A DNA stretch of 58,316 bases from an uncultured Muribaculaceae bacterium (GCA_910588245.1 CAJUQP010000019.1:1-58316), one strand, 5' to 3'. Positions 50,229-57,647 are shown, counted from the stretch's first letter. The notes: a model not told the origin generated them from the letters alone. Numbers and translations: made by a program.

Positions 50229-51557
50229 TCATTTTGCATTTTTTAATGCCGCGGCGCGCTCGCGCAGGAGGCTGACAGTGGTGGAGTCGGAGGCGAACAC
50301 GGAGTTCAGGCCCTGGTCTTCCTGGGCCGGGTCGCCGGTGTATTGGTCGCCGGGAAGCCAGCTGCGGTGGGTCGGTTCGGCGAGCCCTCCCCATCCCCAG
50401 AAGTTGATTCCGGCCACTTTGCCCGGTCCGTTGCCCACGAAATCTATCACGTAGGAATAATATTCGTCGCGGGCGGTGACGGGAGTGCCCTTCTCTATCG
50501 CCATATTGTCGCGGGGGAAGCCGAATTCCTCGATCACCACGGGTTTGCCTGCGGGGGCTATCGCCGTGAGGTGGTCGGAGATGTAGTCGGCGGTGTGGCG
50601 TTTCGCAGACTCGAGACTGTCGCGGAGAGTCTCCTTGCCCACCCAGCTCCAGTTGTAAGGCCACATGTGTATGTTGGCGTAGTCAACTTCGGGATAGGAG
50701 TGTATCTTCTTCCAGAGCTCAAGGTCCTGCTCGCAGCCATGGCGTCCTTCGCTGCCGGTGCTGACAAGATGGTTGGGATCCACCTCCTTTATGGCTTTGG
50801 CGGTGGCCTCTATCCATGCGGCGAATTCCTCCTTACCCTCCTGGCTGAACGCACGCGGTTCGTTGGCGATCTGCCACGACATGATGGCCGGCGATTCGGA
50901 GTAGGGGAGGCCTGTGTAGCGGTTGGTGCGCCCCACGATATTGCGGGCATGGCTTATCGCGAGCTCGCGGGCTTTCTGCGAGCGGGGGAACCGGCTGACG
51001 AAATTCATGTATGCCTCGTAGCCGTCTACGCTTGGAAGAGGACATTTCCCCTCGCCGGCCCATTCGAGATACTGGCCGTAGCCGCCGCTCCATTCCCAGG
51101 CATTGTTGAGGTATACCACTGCCTTCATGCCTCTTTTCTCCATCTCGGATATCAGGAAGTCGAGGCCTGCGAGAATGGTGTCGTTGTAGACGCCGGGCGC
51201 GGTCTGGAGTGTGGGTTCGATATGGGAGGGGAGGCTTACGTTGCCGTCGCCCCCGGCGAGTATGCGGAGGTTGTCGAGGCCCATGGCGTGGAGGCTGTCG
51301 AGTTCGGCCAGGAGTCGCGTGCGGTCGCCTCCCCGTCCTTCGCTTCCGAGTATGGCGCCATACCAGAAGTTGGTGCCTACAAAGTTGTATACAGAGTCGT
51401 CGAGATAGAATTGTCCGTCTTTCACGGTGACGAATCCGGGCTTTGCCGGGTCGGCGTCGGTTTTGGCGGTGCCGCACGATGTGGCGATGGCGATTGCCGA
51501 TAAGGCCGCTACGGAGGAGCGGAGGAGTCGGAGGGTTGACCGGGATGTCTTCTTCAT
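50229..51557 (-). CDS. GH5 endo-beta-mannanase (subfamily 7 type)
   Basis: 442-residue lipoprotein (signal ending ATSC, Cys28). The (beta/alpha)8 GH5 domain (about 42-430) has acid/base Glu233 in SWQIANEPR and nucleophile Glu344 in VIEEFGFPRD, plus NFWYGAILGS near the start and HMWPYNWSW, typical of mannan-specific subfamily 7. It cuts internal beta-1,4-mannosidic bonds. The residues after Cys28 (GTAKTDADPAK) are only weakly acidic, so surface or periplasmic placement is open. First gene of the locus, 266 bp before the SusC start, possibly with its own promoter. Confidence 0.93.
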   Translation of the reverse strand: MKKTSRSTLRLLRSSVAALSAIAIATSCGTAKTDADPAKPGFVTVKDGQFYLDDSVYNFVGTNFWYGAILGSEGRGGDRTRLLAELDSLHAMGLDNLRILAGGDGNVSLPSHIEPTLQTAPGVYNDTILAGLDFLISEMEKRGMKAVVYLNNAWEWSGGYGQYLEWAGEGKCPLPSVDGYEAYMNFVSRFPRSQKARELAISHARNIVGRTNRYTGLPYSESPAIMSWQIANEPRAFSQEGKEEFAAWIEATAKAIKEVDPNHLVSTGSEGRHGCEQDLELWKKIHSYPEVDYANIHMWPYNWSWVGKETLRDSLESAKRHTADYISDHLTAIAPAGKPVVIEEFGFPRDNMAIEKGTPVTARDEYYSYVIDFVGNGPGKVAGINFWGWGGLAEPTHRSWLPGDQYTGDPAQEDQGLNSVFASDSTTVSLLRERAAALKNAK

Positions 51558-52321
51558 TTCAGGTTGGTTGTTGGGGTGTCTGCTTTTTTAATAATGGGAA
51601 CTTAATAACAATCCTTTCTACCTCTTGATTTCGTGCCTGCAGAGTCTTTCTTTTCTACCTTTTATTCTTACCTGAGCTATATCGACGGGCCGTTTTCAGG
51701 TGGCGCCGTATTTCTTATTTGAATTCGGCAGCGAATTTAAATCGATTCCGGAGTAATTCCAAACAATCGTTTACTCAAGTCAAGAATGGGATAAAATAAT
51801 ATCGGTCGGAGAGGCCGGAATCATTTTGCGCTGCGGGTTGCCGGGGCGGGGAGTGGGGGATTGGTGTGCATTGTTGCGTGTCTGTATTTATGGGTCGGGA
51901 TCAGGGTTTGTTTCTGTGGCCGGATTGGGGGTGGGGGGTGTCGGGATCAGATGCCTGATGCGCCCCTTAACACTATACGTCCGCGCGACCGAATTACTAA
52001 CCTTAAAGGGTGGGCTATTATTGTATTTGTCACAATGATTTAAGCAATCTTCACCAAAGGCGCGCCGGGATGTTAATATATGTAGTTTTCCGTTTTCCGT
52101 TTTTCGTTTTTTTTGGTTTTGCTTTAGGTATACAGTTGACAAGAGATAGAGAGACGGAAGCCAAATCGATAAAAAACAGGTTTATTAATAAATGTCACTT
52201 ACTGATTGCGGCAGCTTACCCTATACAGATATCAAACGAACTTAAAAACTGACGATTTTTCGGCTCACAACAAATGATTGAGACCCTGCGGACGGTTTTG
52301 CTAAACATTTAGTGCCTTATA
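51558..52321. other. gene-free region before invertible promoter
   Basis: About 760 bp without a convincing gene; short open frames here lack family likeness and coding character. It should contain the GH5 promoter on the minus strand, but no box pair is clear. 52084-52120 has TTTTCCG-type units of about 7-8 bp, again the periodic repeat style of this genome. Confidence 0.5.
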
Positions 52322-52369
52322 AAAACATTTTGGCCTCAGAACCAGGCTGTTCTGAGGCCAAAATGTTTT
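52322..52369. terminator. perfect 21-bp hairpin, bidirectional terminator
   Basis: Arms 52322-52342 and 52349-52369 are perfect reverse complements with loop CAGGCT. A-runs on one side and T-runs on the other suit termination in both directions. It stands 12 bp outside the left repeat of the invertible promoter and would block leftward transcripts when the promoter is flipped. The tandem duplication starts inside its left arm (52331). Confidence 0.8.
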
Positions 52370-52381
52370 GAAATCATCAAT

Positions 52382-52401
52382 ATCTCTTATTTAGAGATGA
52401 T
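52382..52401 (+). repeat. left inverted repeat of invertible promoter A
   Basis: ATCTCTTATTTAGAGATGAT, the exact reverse complement of 52553-52572. The arm itself has ATCTCT and AGAGAT around a 5-bp centre, the form of a recombinase core site. Confidence 0.85.
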
Positions 52402-52510
52402 CTTCAGGCATATCTCTATGGTATGCAGTTTATTATGCTCTTACGTCCCTTATATTAGCTAAACAAATATTGCTAAAATATCTGATTGCGGATTAAAATG
52501 AGGCCGCGAA

Positions 52511-52542
52511 TTTGGTGATTATTGGTATTTTTAGTAATTTTG
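52511..52542 (+). promoter_or_regulatory. promoter A inside invertible segment
   Basis: TTTG (52511-52514), 20 nt, TAATTTTG (52535-52542): full consensus match with ideal spacing. It points right, toward the fusion gene, and ends 10 bp before the right repeat, so the drawn orientation is ON. The leader to the TTG start is about 180 nt. Confidence 0.85.
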
Positions 52543-52552
52543 CGGCAGTTTA

Positions 52553-52572
52553 ATCATCTCTAAATAAGAGAT
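52553..52572 (-). repeat. right inverted repeat of invertible promoter A
   Basis: Reverse complement of the left repeat with no mismatch. The two enclose 151 bp. Confidence 0.85.
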
Positions 52573-52733
52573 TGTGACCTTGCAGTCACCCCATGATATC
52601 TTTTCCGGCTTGAACGCCGTCGCTGAAAAATCTTTTAATACACCTCTGTCATATGGAGCAGTCGCTCCTTCGGCAGGGGGAAGAAAAGAATTGTCGGGGT
52701 TTTCGGGAAAGGTAAAAAAATAGATTTCTTCAA

Positions 52734-54152
52734 TTGGTTGACGCAAAGCGACATACCAACAGCGAATTCTTCGGATTTTTCCAATCAAGGCTTGCGGGCC
52801 TCGGTGCGGAGTCGGCGCTGAAATATAAGCGCACTCTTTCCGAGCTCGACTGTTTCCTCGCAGGCCATAGCCTGCAGCTATGCGACCTTGACGAGGCGAT
52901 GGTGGCCGACTGGGCTGCCGAACTGATTCGCCGCGGACTGTCGCGAACCACAGTCGTAAGACACCTTAATATACTCAACAGCCTGTTGAAAGGGGCCTCC
53001 GGGAAGGGGATGATTCCCCCGGACGATGCTCCCAGGCGTATGGCGCGTAGTCTTGAATCATCGGCTTCCGCTCTGCCCCCGCTGATGGCGCAGCCGACCT
53101 TCGACGCCATCCTTTCCATTCTCAGGGAGGGGATGAAGCGCCCCGTAGGTCGGGATACATTCCTTGATATATTCCTCCTTTCCCTGCTCAGCGGCGTCAT
53201 GCCTCTGGCTGAGGTGGCGATGCTCAGGAAAAAGGATGCATCCCGTTTCGATGACGCCGCACGCTCCATCATCGACAGCAACATGGCTCCGCGCCGCGAT
53301 TTCGTGTTCGATCTCCGTCAGTCATACCGCACTCCGGCGCAGATCCGCGCGGTCGTGGCTGAGGGATTGCTCCGTCTTTTCGGCCGCCATGTCGCGATGC
53401 CGGCAGACGCCGATCCTGATGCTCTTGTCAGGTCGGTATGGGTGGCGTGTGCCATGCGTTGCGGAGCTACGGCATCCGAGGCCTTGTGGTGCGCGGGTGG
53501 GAGCGCTCCTTATGCGGTCCCCGACTTCTGCGTGCCCGCTGATGATGTGGCCGAGCACCGCGCGATGTGGATGCGGGCCGTCAATTCCCTGCTCGTGCAT
53601 GAGATGCCCCGGTGGTTTGCCATGCACATGCGTCGCGGAGTGGCGTTCGACGAACTTCGCCGCGAGATAGCCGAGAATGTACATCCGGCGCCCGAGCTTT
53701 TCTACCCCTGCGAGACCATCCGGAAAAGGGTGGGGAAGCGTACGGTGGTTGAAGATCAACCCTTCATCTCGCGTACCGCCTTTTTCCGCACCCGTCCCGA
53801 AAGCGTTCTCCCGATGTTCCACGCCATAGGCGACAAGGCGTGGTGCTACCGGCTCTCCAACAGTCCGGGAGCCCCTTACGCCGTCATCTCCCAGCGCGAC
53901 ATGAAGCGCTTCCAGGCTGCCGTGGGTGTCTTCACGCCCGACATCGAGGTGCGGCCCGTTGGTTCCATCACTCCGAAACCCGGTGAACCGGTGATCGTCG
54001 TGATGGCCGGCTACGGCAATCGCGAGGGACTCGTGGAGGAGGTCCTGGCCGACGGTTGCGGCACAGCCATCTTCCGCGTGCTCCTCTCCACCGACTATGG
54101 CTACGAATGGCGCGTCGATGTCGACGCCCGCCAGCTTGAGGCAGTGAGGTGA
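52734..54152 (+). CDS. pseudo-tyrosine-recombinase / NusG (UpxY)-like fusion, copy A
   Basis: 472 residues, starting at TTG (a stop lies seven codons upstream; the first ATG is codon 56). Residues 10-95 resemble the SAM-like core-binding domain of tyrosine recombinases (YKRTLSELDCFLAGH, LSRTTVVRHLNILNSLLKGA). Residues 115-280 look like the catalytic fold but without its residues: LLSGVMPLAEVAMLRKKD aligns with the LLYTGLRISELL box with Met for the first Arg, and VWVACAMRCGATASEALWC with the VARHSWA...SEALGH boxes with Cys/Ala for Arg-His and Cys for His. Residues 292-395 match the NGN domain of UpxY proteins (RWFAMHMRRG, ELFYPCETIRKRVGKR, YAVISQRDMKRFQ) and 412-440 a KOW motif (PGEPVIVVMAGYGNREGLVEEV). 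Probably a locus-specific antiterminator driven by the phase-variable promoter. Domain calls are by eye. Confidence 0.72.
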   Translation: MVDAKRHTNSEFFGFFQSRLAGLGAESALKYKRTLSELDCFLAGHSLQLCDLDEAMVADWAAELIRRGLSRTTVVRHLNILNSLLKGASGKGMIPPDDAPRRMARSLESSASALPPLMAQPTFDAILSILREGMKRPVGRDTFLDIFLLSLLSGVMPLAEVAMLRKKDASRFDDAARSIIDSNMAPRRDFVFDLRQSYRTPAQIRAVVAEGLLRLFGRHVAMPADADPDALVRSVWVACAMRCGATASEALWCAGGSAPYAVPDFCVPADDVAEHRAMWMRAVNSLLVHEMPRWFAMHMRRGVAFDELRREIAENVHPAPELFYPCETIRKRVGKRTVVEDQPFISRTAFFRTRPESVLPMFHAIGDKAWCYRLSNSPGAPYAVISQRDMKRFQAAVGVFTPDIEVRPVGSITPKPGEPVIVVMAGYGNREGLVEEVLADGCGTAIFRVLLSTDYGYEWRVDVDARQLEAVR

Positions 54153-54186
54153 GTTGTCCGTTTTCAGTTGTCGTCAGTTGTCGGTT

Positions 54187-54230
54187 GTCCGACCCGTCCG
54201 ACCGGTCTGACCAGTCTGACCAGTCCGACT
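54187..54230. repeat. 9-bp-period GTC/GAC repeat, copy A
   Basis: Units such as GACCGGTCT and GACCAGTCT, same style as 1817-1878. It lies in the 112-bp gap between the fusion gene and the next gene. Preceded by GTTGTC-type 7-bp units (54153-54186). Confidence 0.55.
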
Positions 54231-54264
54231 TCACCCTTCACACTTAATACTTTGCGCTCCGCGC

Positions 54265-54624
54265 ATGACTCTTGATCTGAAAGACATAAACGATATCGAA
54301 GGCTCTGCCTCCCTGATAGGGGCTGAGGCTGATCGGCTTGCCGATTCCGGCGCAGACGATTTCGCGGTCGCGGAGCTCCGTCGCGTCGCCGGGTCGTGGG
54401 TCGACAGTGTTGCCGGAAGACTCGACTCCCTCTCTGCCGGCGACGCCCTCACGGCAGTGGATTGCCTCGACGCCGTGCATCGCGTGGCCTATGGACGCAC
54501 AGCCAACCCGGACTGGGTTGGAAAATATATACACAATGCCTTCGAGGCACATATCCGTGGAGACAAGACCGTAGACCGCTATCTGGCCTCAGAACCAGGC
54601 TGTTCTGAGGCCAAAATGTTTTGA
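54265..54624 (+). pseudogene. truncated copy of downstream hypothetical gene
   Basis: The first 107 codons are identical to the 255-aa gene at 56518; at 54584 the frame crosses the duplication joint into hairpin DNA and ends after 12 foreign residues (ASEPGCSEAKMF). It is a by-product of the tandem duplication. Whether the 119-residue product is stable is unknown. Confidence 0.85.
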
Positions 54625-54634
54625 AATCATCAAT

Positions 54635-54654
54635 ATCTCTTATTTAGAGATGAT
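54635..54654 (+). repeat. left inverted repeat of invertible promoter B
   Basis: Identical to 52382-52401. Confidence 0.85.
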
Positions 54655-54763
54655 CTTCAGGCATATCTCTATGGTATGCAGTTTATTATGCTCTTACGTC
54701 CCTTATATTAGCTAAACAAATATTGCTAAAATATCTGATTGCGGATTAAAATGAGGCCGCGAA

Positions 54764-54795
54764 TTTGGTGATTATTGGTATTTTTAGTAATTTTG
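54764..54795 (+). promoter_or_regulatory. promoter B inside invertible segment
   Basis: TTTG (54764-54767), 20 nt, TAATTTTG (54788-54795). Also drawn in the ON orientation. Confidence 0.85.
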
Positions 54796-54805
54796 CGGCA
54801 GTTTA

Positions 54806-54825
54806 ATCATCTCTAAATAAGAGAT
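54806..54825 (-). repeat. right inverted repeat of invertible promoter B
   Basis: Identical to 52553-52572. Confidence 0.85.
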
Positions 54826-54986
54826 TGTGACCTTGCAGTCACCCCATGATATCTTTTCCGGCTTGAACGCCGTCGCTGAAAAATCTTTTAATACACCTCT
54901 GTCATATGGAGCAGTCGCTCCTTCGGCAGGGGGAAGAAAAGAATTGTCGGGGTTTTCGGGAAAGGTAAAAAAATAGATTTCTTCAA

Positions 54987-56405
54987 TTGGTTGACGCAAA
55001 GCGACATACCAACAGCGAATTCTTCGGATTTTTCCAATCAAGGCTTGCGGGCCTCGGTGCGGAGTCGGCGCTGAAATATAAGCGCACTCTTTCCGAGCTC
55101 GACTGTTTCCTCGCAGGCCATAGCCTGCAGCTATGCGACCTTGACGAGGCGATGGTGGCCGACTGGGCTGCCGAACTGATTCGCCGCGGACTGTCGCGAA
55201 CCACAGTCGTAAGACACCTTAATATACTCAACAGCCTGTTGAAAGGGGCCTCCGGGAAGGGGATGATTCCCCCGGACGATGCTCCCAGGCGTATGGCGCG
55301 TAGTCTTGAATCATCGGCTTCCGCTCTGCCCCCGCTGATGGCGCAGCCGACCTTCGACGCCATCCTTTCCATTCTCAGGGAGGGGATGAAGCGCCCCGTA
55401 GGTCGGGATACATTCCTTGATATATTCCTCCTTTCCCTGCTCAGCGGCGTCATGCCTCTGGCTGAGGTGGCGATGCTCAGGAAAAAGGATGCATCCCGTT
55501 TCGATGACGCCGCACGCTCCATCATCGACAGCAACATGGCTCCGCGCCGCGATTTCGTGTTCGATCTCCGTCAGTCATACCGCACTCCGGCGCAGATCCG
55601 CGCGGTCGTGGCTGAGGGATTGCTCCGTCTTTTCGGCCGCCATGTCGCGATGCCGGCAGACGCCGATCCTGATGCTCTTGTCAGGTCGGTATGGGTGGCG
55701 TGTGCCATGCGTTGCGGAGCTACGGCATCCGAGGCCTTGTGGTGCGCGGGTGGGAGCGCTCCTTATGCGGTCCCCGACTTCTGCGTGCCCGCTGATGATG
55801 TGGCCGAGCACCGCGCGATGTGGATGCGGGCCGTCAATTCCCTGCTCGTGCATGAGATGCCCCGGTGGTTTGCCATGCACATGCGTCGCGGAGTGGCGTT
55901 CGACGAACTTCGCCGCGAGATAGCCGAGAATGTACATCCGGCGCCCGAGCTTTTCTACCCCTGCGAGACCATCCGGAAAAGGGTGGGGAAGCGTACGGTG
56001 GTTGAAGATCAACCCTTCATCTCGCGTACCGCCTTTTTCCGCACCCGTCCCGAAAGCGTTCTCCCGATGTTCCACGCCATAGGCGACAAGGCGTGGTGCT
56101 ACCGGCTCTCCAACAGTCCGGGAGCCCCTTACGCCGTCATCTCCCAGCGCGACATGAAGCGCTTCCAGGCTGCCGTGGGTGTCTTCACGCCCGACATCGA
56201 GGTGCGGCCCGTTGGTTCCATCACTCCGAAACCCGGTGAACCGGTGATCGTCGTGATGGCCGGCTACGGCAATCGCGAGGGACTCGTGGAGGAGGTCCTG
56301 GCCGACGGTTGCGGCACAGCCATCTTCCGCGTGCTCCTCTCCACCGACTATGGCTACGAATGGCGCGTCGATGTCGACGCCCGCCAGCTTGAGGCAGTGA
56401 GGTGA
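54987..56405 (+). CDS. pseudo-tyrosine-recombinase / NusG (UpxY)-like fusion, copy B
   Basis: Same 472-residue protein as the gene at 52734, also from a TTG start and behind its own invertible promoter. This copy is followed by the intact 255-aa gene, so it is the one with the original downstream context, while copy A has the original upstream context (full terminator). With two identical copies, either can be lost by homologous recombination without loss of function. The separate promoters could switch independently, making dosage 0, 1 or 2. Confidence 0.72.
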   Translation: MVDAKRHTNSEFFGFFQSRLAGLGAESALKYKRTLSELDCFLAGHSLQLCDLDEAMVADWAAELIRRGLSRTTVVRHLNILNSLLKGASGKGMIPPDDAPRRMARSLESSASALPPLMAQPTFDAILSILREGMKRPVGRDTFLDIFLLSLLSGVMPLAEVAMLRKKDASRFDDAARSIIDSNMAPRRDFVFDLRQSYRTPAQIRAVVAEGLLRLFGRHVAMPADADPDALVRSVWVACAMRCGATASEALWCAGGSAPYAVPDFCVPADDVAEHRAMWMRAVNSLLVHEMPRWFAMHMRRGVAFDELRREIAENVHPAPELFYPCETIRKRVGKRTVVEDQPFISRTAFFRTRPESVLPMFHAIGDKAWCYRLSNSPGAPYAVISQRDMKRFQAAVGVFTPDIEVRPVGSITPKPGEPVIVVMAGYGNREGLVEEVLADGCGTAIFRVLLSTDYGYEWRVDVDARQLEAVR

Positions 56406-56439
56406 GTTGTCCGTTTTCAGTTGTCGTCAGTTGTCGGTT

Positions 56440-56483
56440 GTCCGACCCGTCCGACCGGTCTGACCAGTCTGACCAGTCCGACT
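56440..56483. repeat. 9-bp-period GTC/GAC repeat, copy B
   Basis: Identical to 54187-54230, in the gap before the 255-aa gene. Confidence 0.55.
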
Positions 56484-56517
56484 TCACCCTTCACACTTAA
56501 TACTTTGCGCTCCGCGC

Positions 56518-57285
56518 ATGACTCTTGATCTGAAAGACATAAACGATATCGAAGGCTCTGCCTCCCTGATAGGGGCTGAGGCTGATCGGCTTGCCGATTC
56601 CGGCGCAGACGATTTCGCGGTCGCGGAGCTCCGTCGCGTCGCCGGGTCGTGGGTCGACAGTGTTGCCGGAAGACTCGACTCCCTCTCTGCCGGCGACGCC
56701 CTCACGGCAGTGGATTGCCTCGACGCCGTGCATCGCGTGGCCTATGGACGCACAGCCAACCCGGACTGGGTTGGAAAATATATACACAATGCCTTCGAGG
56801 CACATATCCGTGGAGACAAGACCGTAGACCGCTATCTGTTGTTGCGCATGGTGTCGCGTGAACTGCGGCGCCGCAACCGCTCATTCGTGGGGCGTCCCCT
56901 CCAGTGGCGCAGCACATGCATAGACCGCTGGCATAAGGAATTTCTTTACGGCACTTCCACCGCACGCATGGAGCGATACGACCGGATAGAACGCGTGGGT
57001 ATACTTCTCGACAGCGACCTCTGGGTATTCGAGACAAATAACCAGGAACGGTATAAACGCCGTCTTTTCGACAACCACCGGGCATTCCTCGATCCCGTTC
57101 CCGACACCGACATCCGTACGCTGACCGCCACAGGCCGTCTCCTCTCCAGCGCCTCCATCTACCTCTCGCCCGAGTCGTTCACCACATATCGTTCAGCTCT
57201 CCGCCGTGCCCTCCTCCTCCATCCCGCCACCAACCGTTATCTCCGCCAGTCATTGATTGCCCACGACCAATACGCGTTTGTTTGA
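56518..57285 (+). CDS. hypothetical protein downstream of fusion gene
   Basis: 255 residues, no signal peptide or membrane segment, rich in Arg in its second half (ELRRRNRSFVGRPLQWRSTCIDRWH, RYDRIERVGILLDSDLWVFETNNQERYKRRLF, quoted as landmarks). The N-terminal 100 residues look helical and acidic; the rest is basic, so nucleic-acid contact is possible. I do not recognise the family. Its position, second after a UpxY-like gene, is where UpxZ, an inhibitor of other UpxY proteins, sits in Bacteroides capsule loci, but I see no clear UpxZ sequence match. No polysaccharide genes follow within the window. Confidence 0.7.
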   Translation: MTLDLKDINDIEGSASLIGAEADRLADSGADDFAVAELRRVAGSWVDSVAGRLDSLSAGDALTAVDCLDAVHRVAYGRTANPDWVGKYIHNAFEAHIRGDKTVDRYLLLRMVSRELRRRNRSFVGRPLQWRSTCIDRWHKEFLYGTSTARMERYDRIERVGILLDSDLWVFETNNQERYKRRLFDNHRAFLDPVPDTDIRTLTATGRLLSSASIYLSPESFTTYRSALRRALLLHPATNRYLRQSLIAHDQYAFV

Positions 57286-57430
57286 CCGGAGACCATAGGA
57301 CGGTGTGTTTTTAGACCAGAGAACCATAGAACGGTAGGTTTTAGACCAGAGAACCATAGAACGATAGGTTTTAGACCATGGAGCCGGAGTACGGTAGGTT
57401 TTAGACCGGAGAACTATAGAACAAAGAGCC
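57281..57430. repeat. 30-bp tandem repeat, about five copies
   Basis: Period is exactly 30 bp (units from 57281, 57311, 57341, 57371, 57401), consensus TTAGACCAGAGAACCATAGA plus ACGGTAGGTT. The copies differ from each other by 2 to 8 bases and the first overlaps the stop of the 255-aa gene. No unique spacers, so it is a minisatellite and not CRISPR. Confidence 0.8.
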
Positions 57431-57469
57431 AAGTGTAAAGTCTGGTGCACAGTTGCGTAAGCTCTGGGA

Positions 57470-57489
57470 CTGCGGCTTTCCAGCCGCAG
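57470..57489. repeat. REP-like GCGGCT palindrome
   Basis: CTGCGGCT-TTCC-AGCCGCAG, 8-bp perfect stem. Same family as 131-143 and 10822-10839. Confidence 0.55.
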
Positions 57490-57571
57490 CGACCGTACAC
57501 AGCTGTCAAATACCGGTAACTAATCCCAAACCAGTAAAAAACAGTTTTAGTAATAAACTGACCCAATATTC

Positions 57572-57602
57572 CTCCGCGAGACCTCTGCGCCTCCGCGTGA
57601 GA
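57572..57602. repeat. single copy of CTCTGCGAG-family repeat
   Basis: CTCCGCGAGACCTCTGCGCC followed by TCCGCGTGAGA resembles the arms of the inverted repeat at 239-320. Followed at 57605-57645 by AACCGAAAAC/AACGGACAATC units. Confidence 0.5.
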
Positions 57603-57647
57603 CTAATCCCTGACAACCGAAAACCCAAAACGGACAATCGAAAATAA

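Larger units (their letters stand above)
31751..51557 (-). other. beta-mannan/glucomannan utilisation locus (PUL)
   Basis: The minus-strand genes from the GH5 (50229) to the epimerase (31845) include a full set for capture, surface cutting, uptake and phosphorolytic breakdown of beta-mannan. The SusC/SusD pair starting at 31457 is left of the terminator at 31751-31785 and is treated as a separate system. The GH26, transporter, epimerase and GH130 combination matches the mannan cluster known from Bacteroides fragilis. No alpha-galactosidase is present, so glucomannan or plain mannan is a likelier target than galactomannan. No regulator is encoded within it. Confidence 0.88.
52331..54583. repeat. 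tandem duplication, copy A (2253 bp)
   Basis: Matches 54584-56836 with an offset of exactly 2253 bp; the encoded 472-aa proteins are identical and I saw no nucleotide difference in the stretches compared. The unit holds part of the terminator hairpin, the invertible promoter, the fusion gene and the first 107 codons of the following gene. The breakpoint shares only TG with the far end (52331-52332 and 56837-56838), so it arose by slippage or microhomology. An assembly error is the alternative. Confidence 0.9.
54584..56836. repeat. tandem duplication, copy B (2253 bp)
   Basis: Second copy of 52331-54583. The hairpin at its left end keeps a 12-bp stem (54584-54595 with 54602-54613) because the joint removed the outer pairs. 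Confidence 0.9.

Noticed and set aside
51826..52252. Short plus-strand open frames (60-80 codons) in the gap before the switch
   Set aside because: They overlap each other in different frames, run through low-complexity T-rich DNA and have no family likeness or start signals.
52734..54152. Active recombinase that flips its own promoter
   Set aside because: By-eye alignment finds none of the Arg-His-Arg catalytic residues and no nucleophile Tyr; the enzyme that acts on the repeats is probably encoded elsewhere.
57281..57430. CRISPR array
   Set aside because: The 30-bp units are directly joined without unique spacers and drift in sequence; no cas genes are present.
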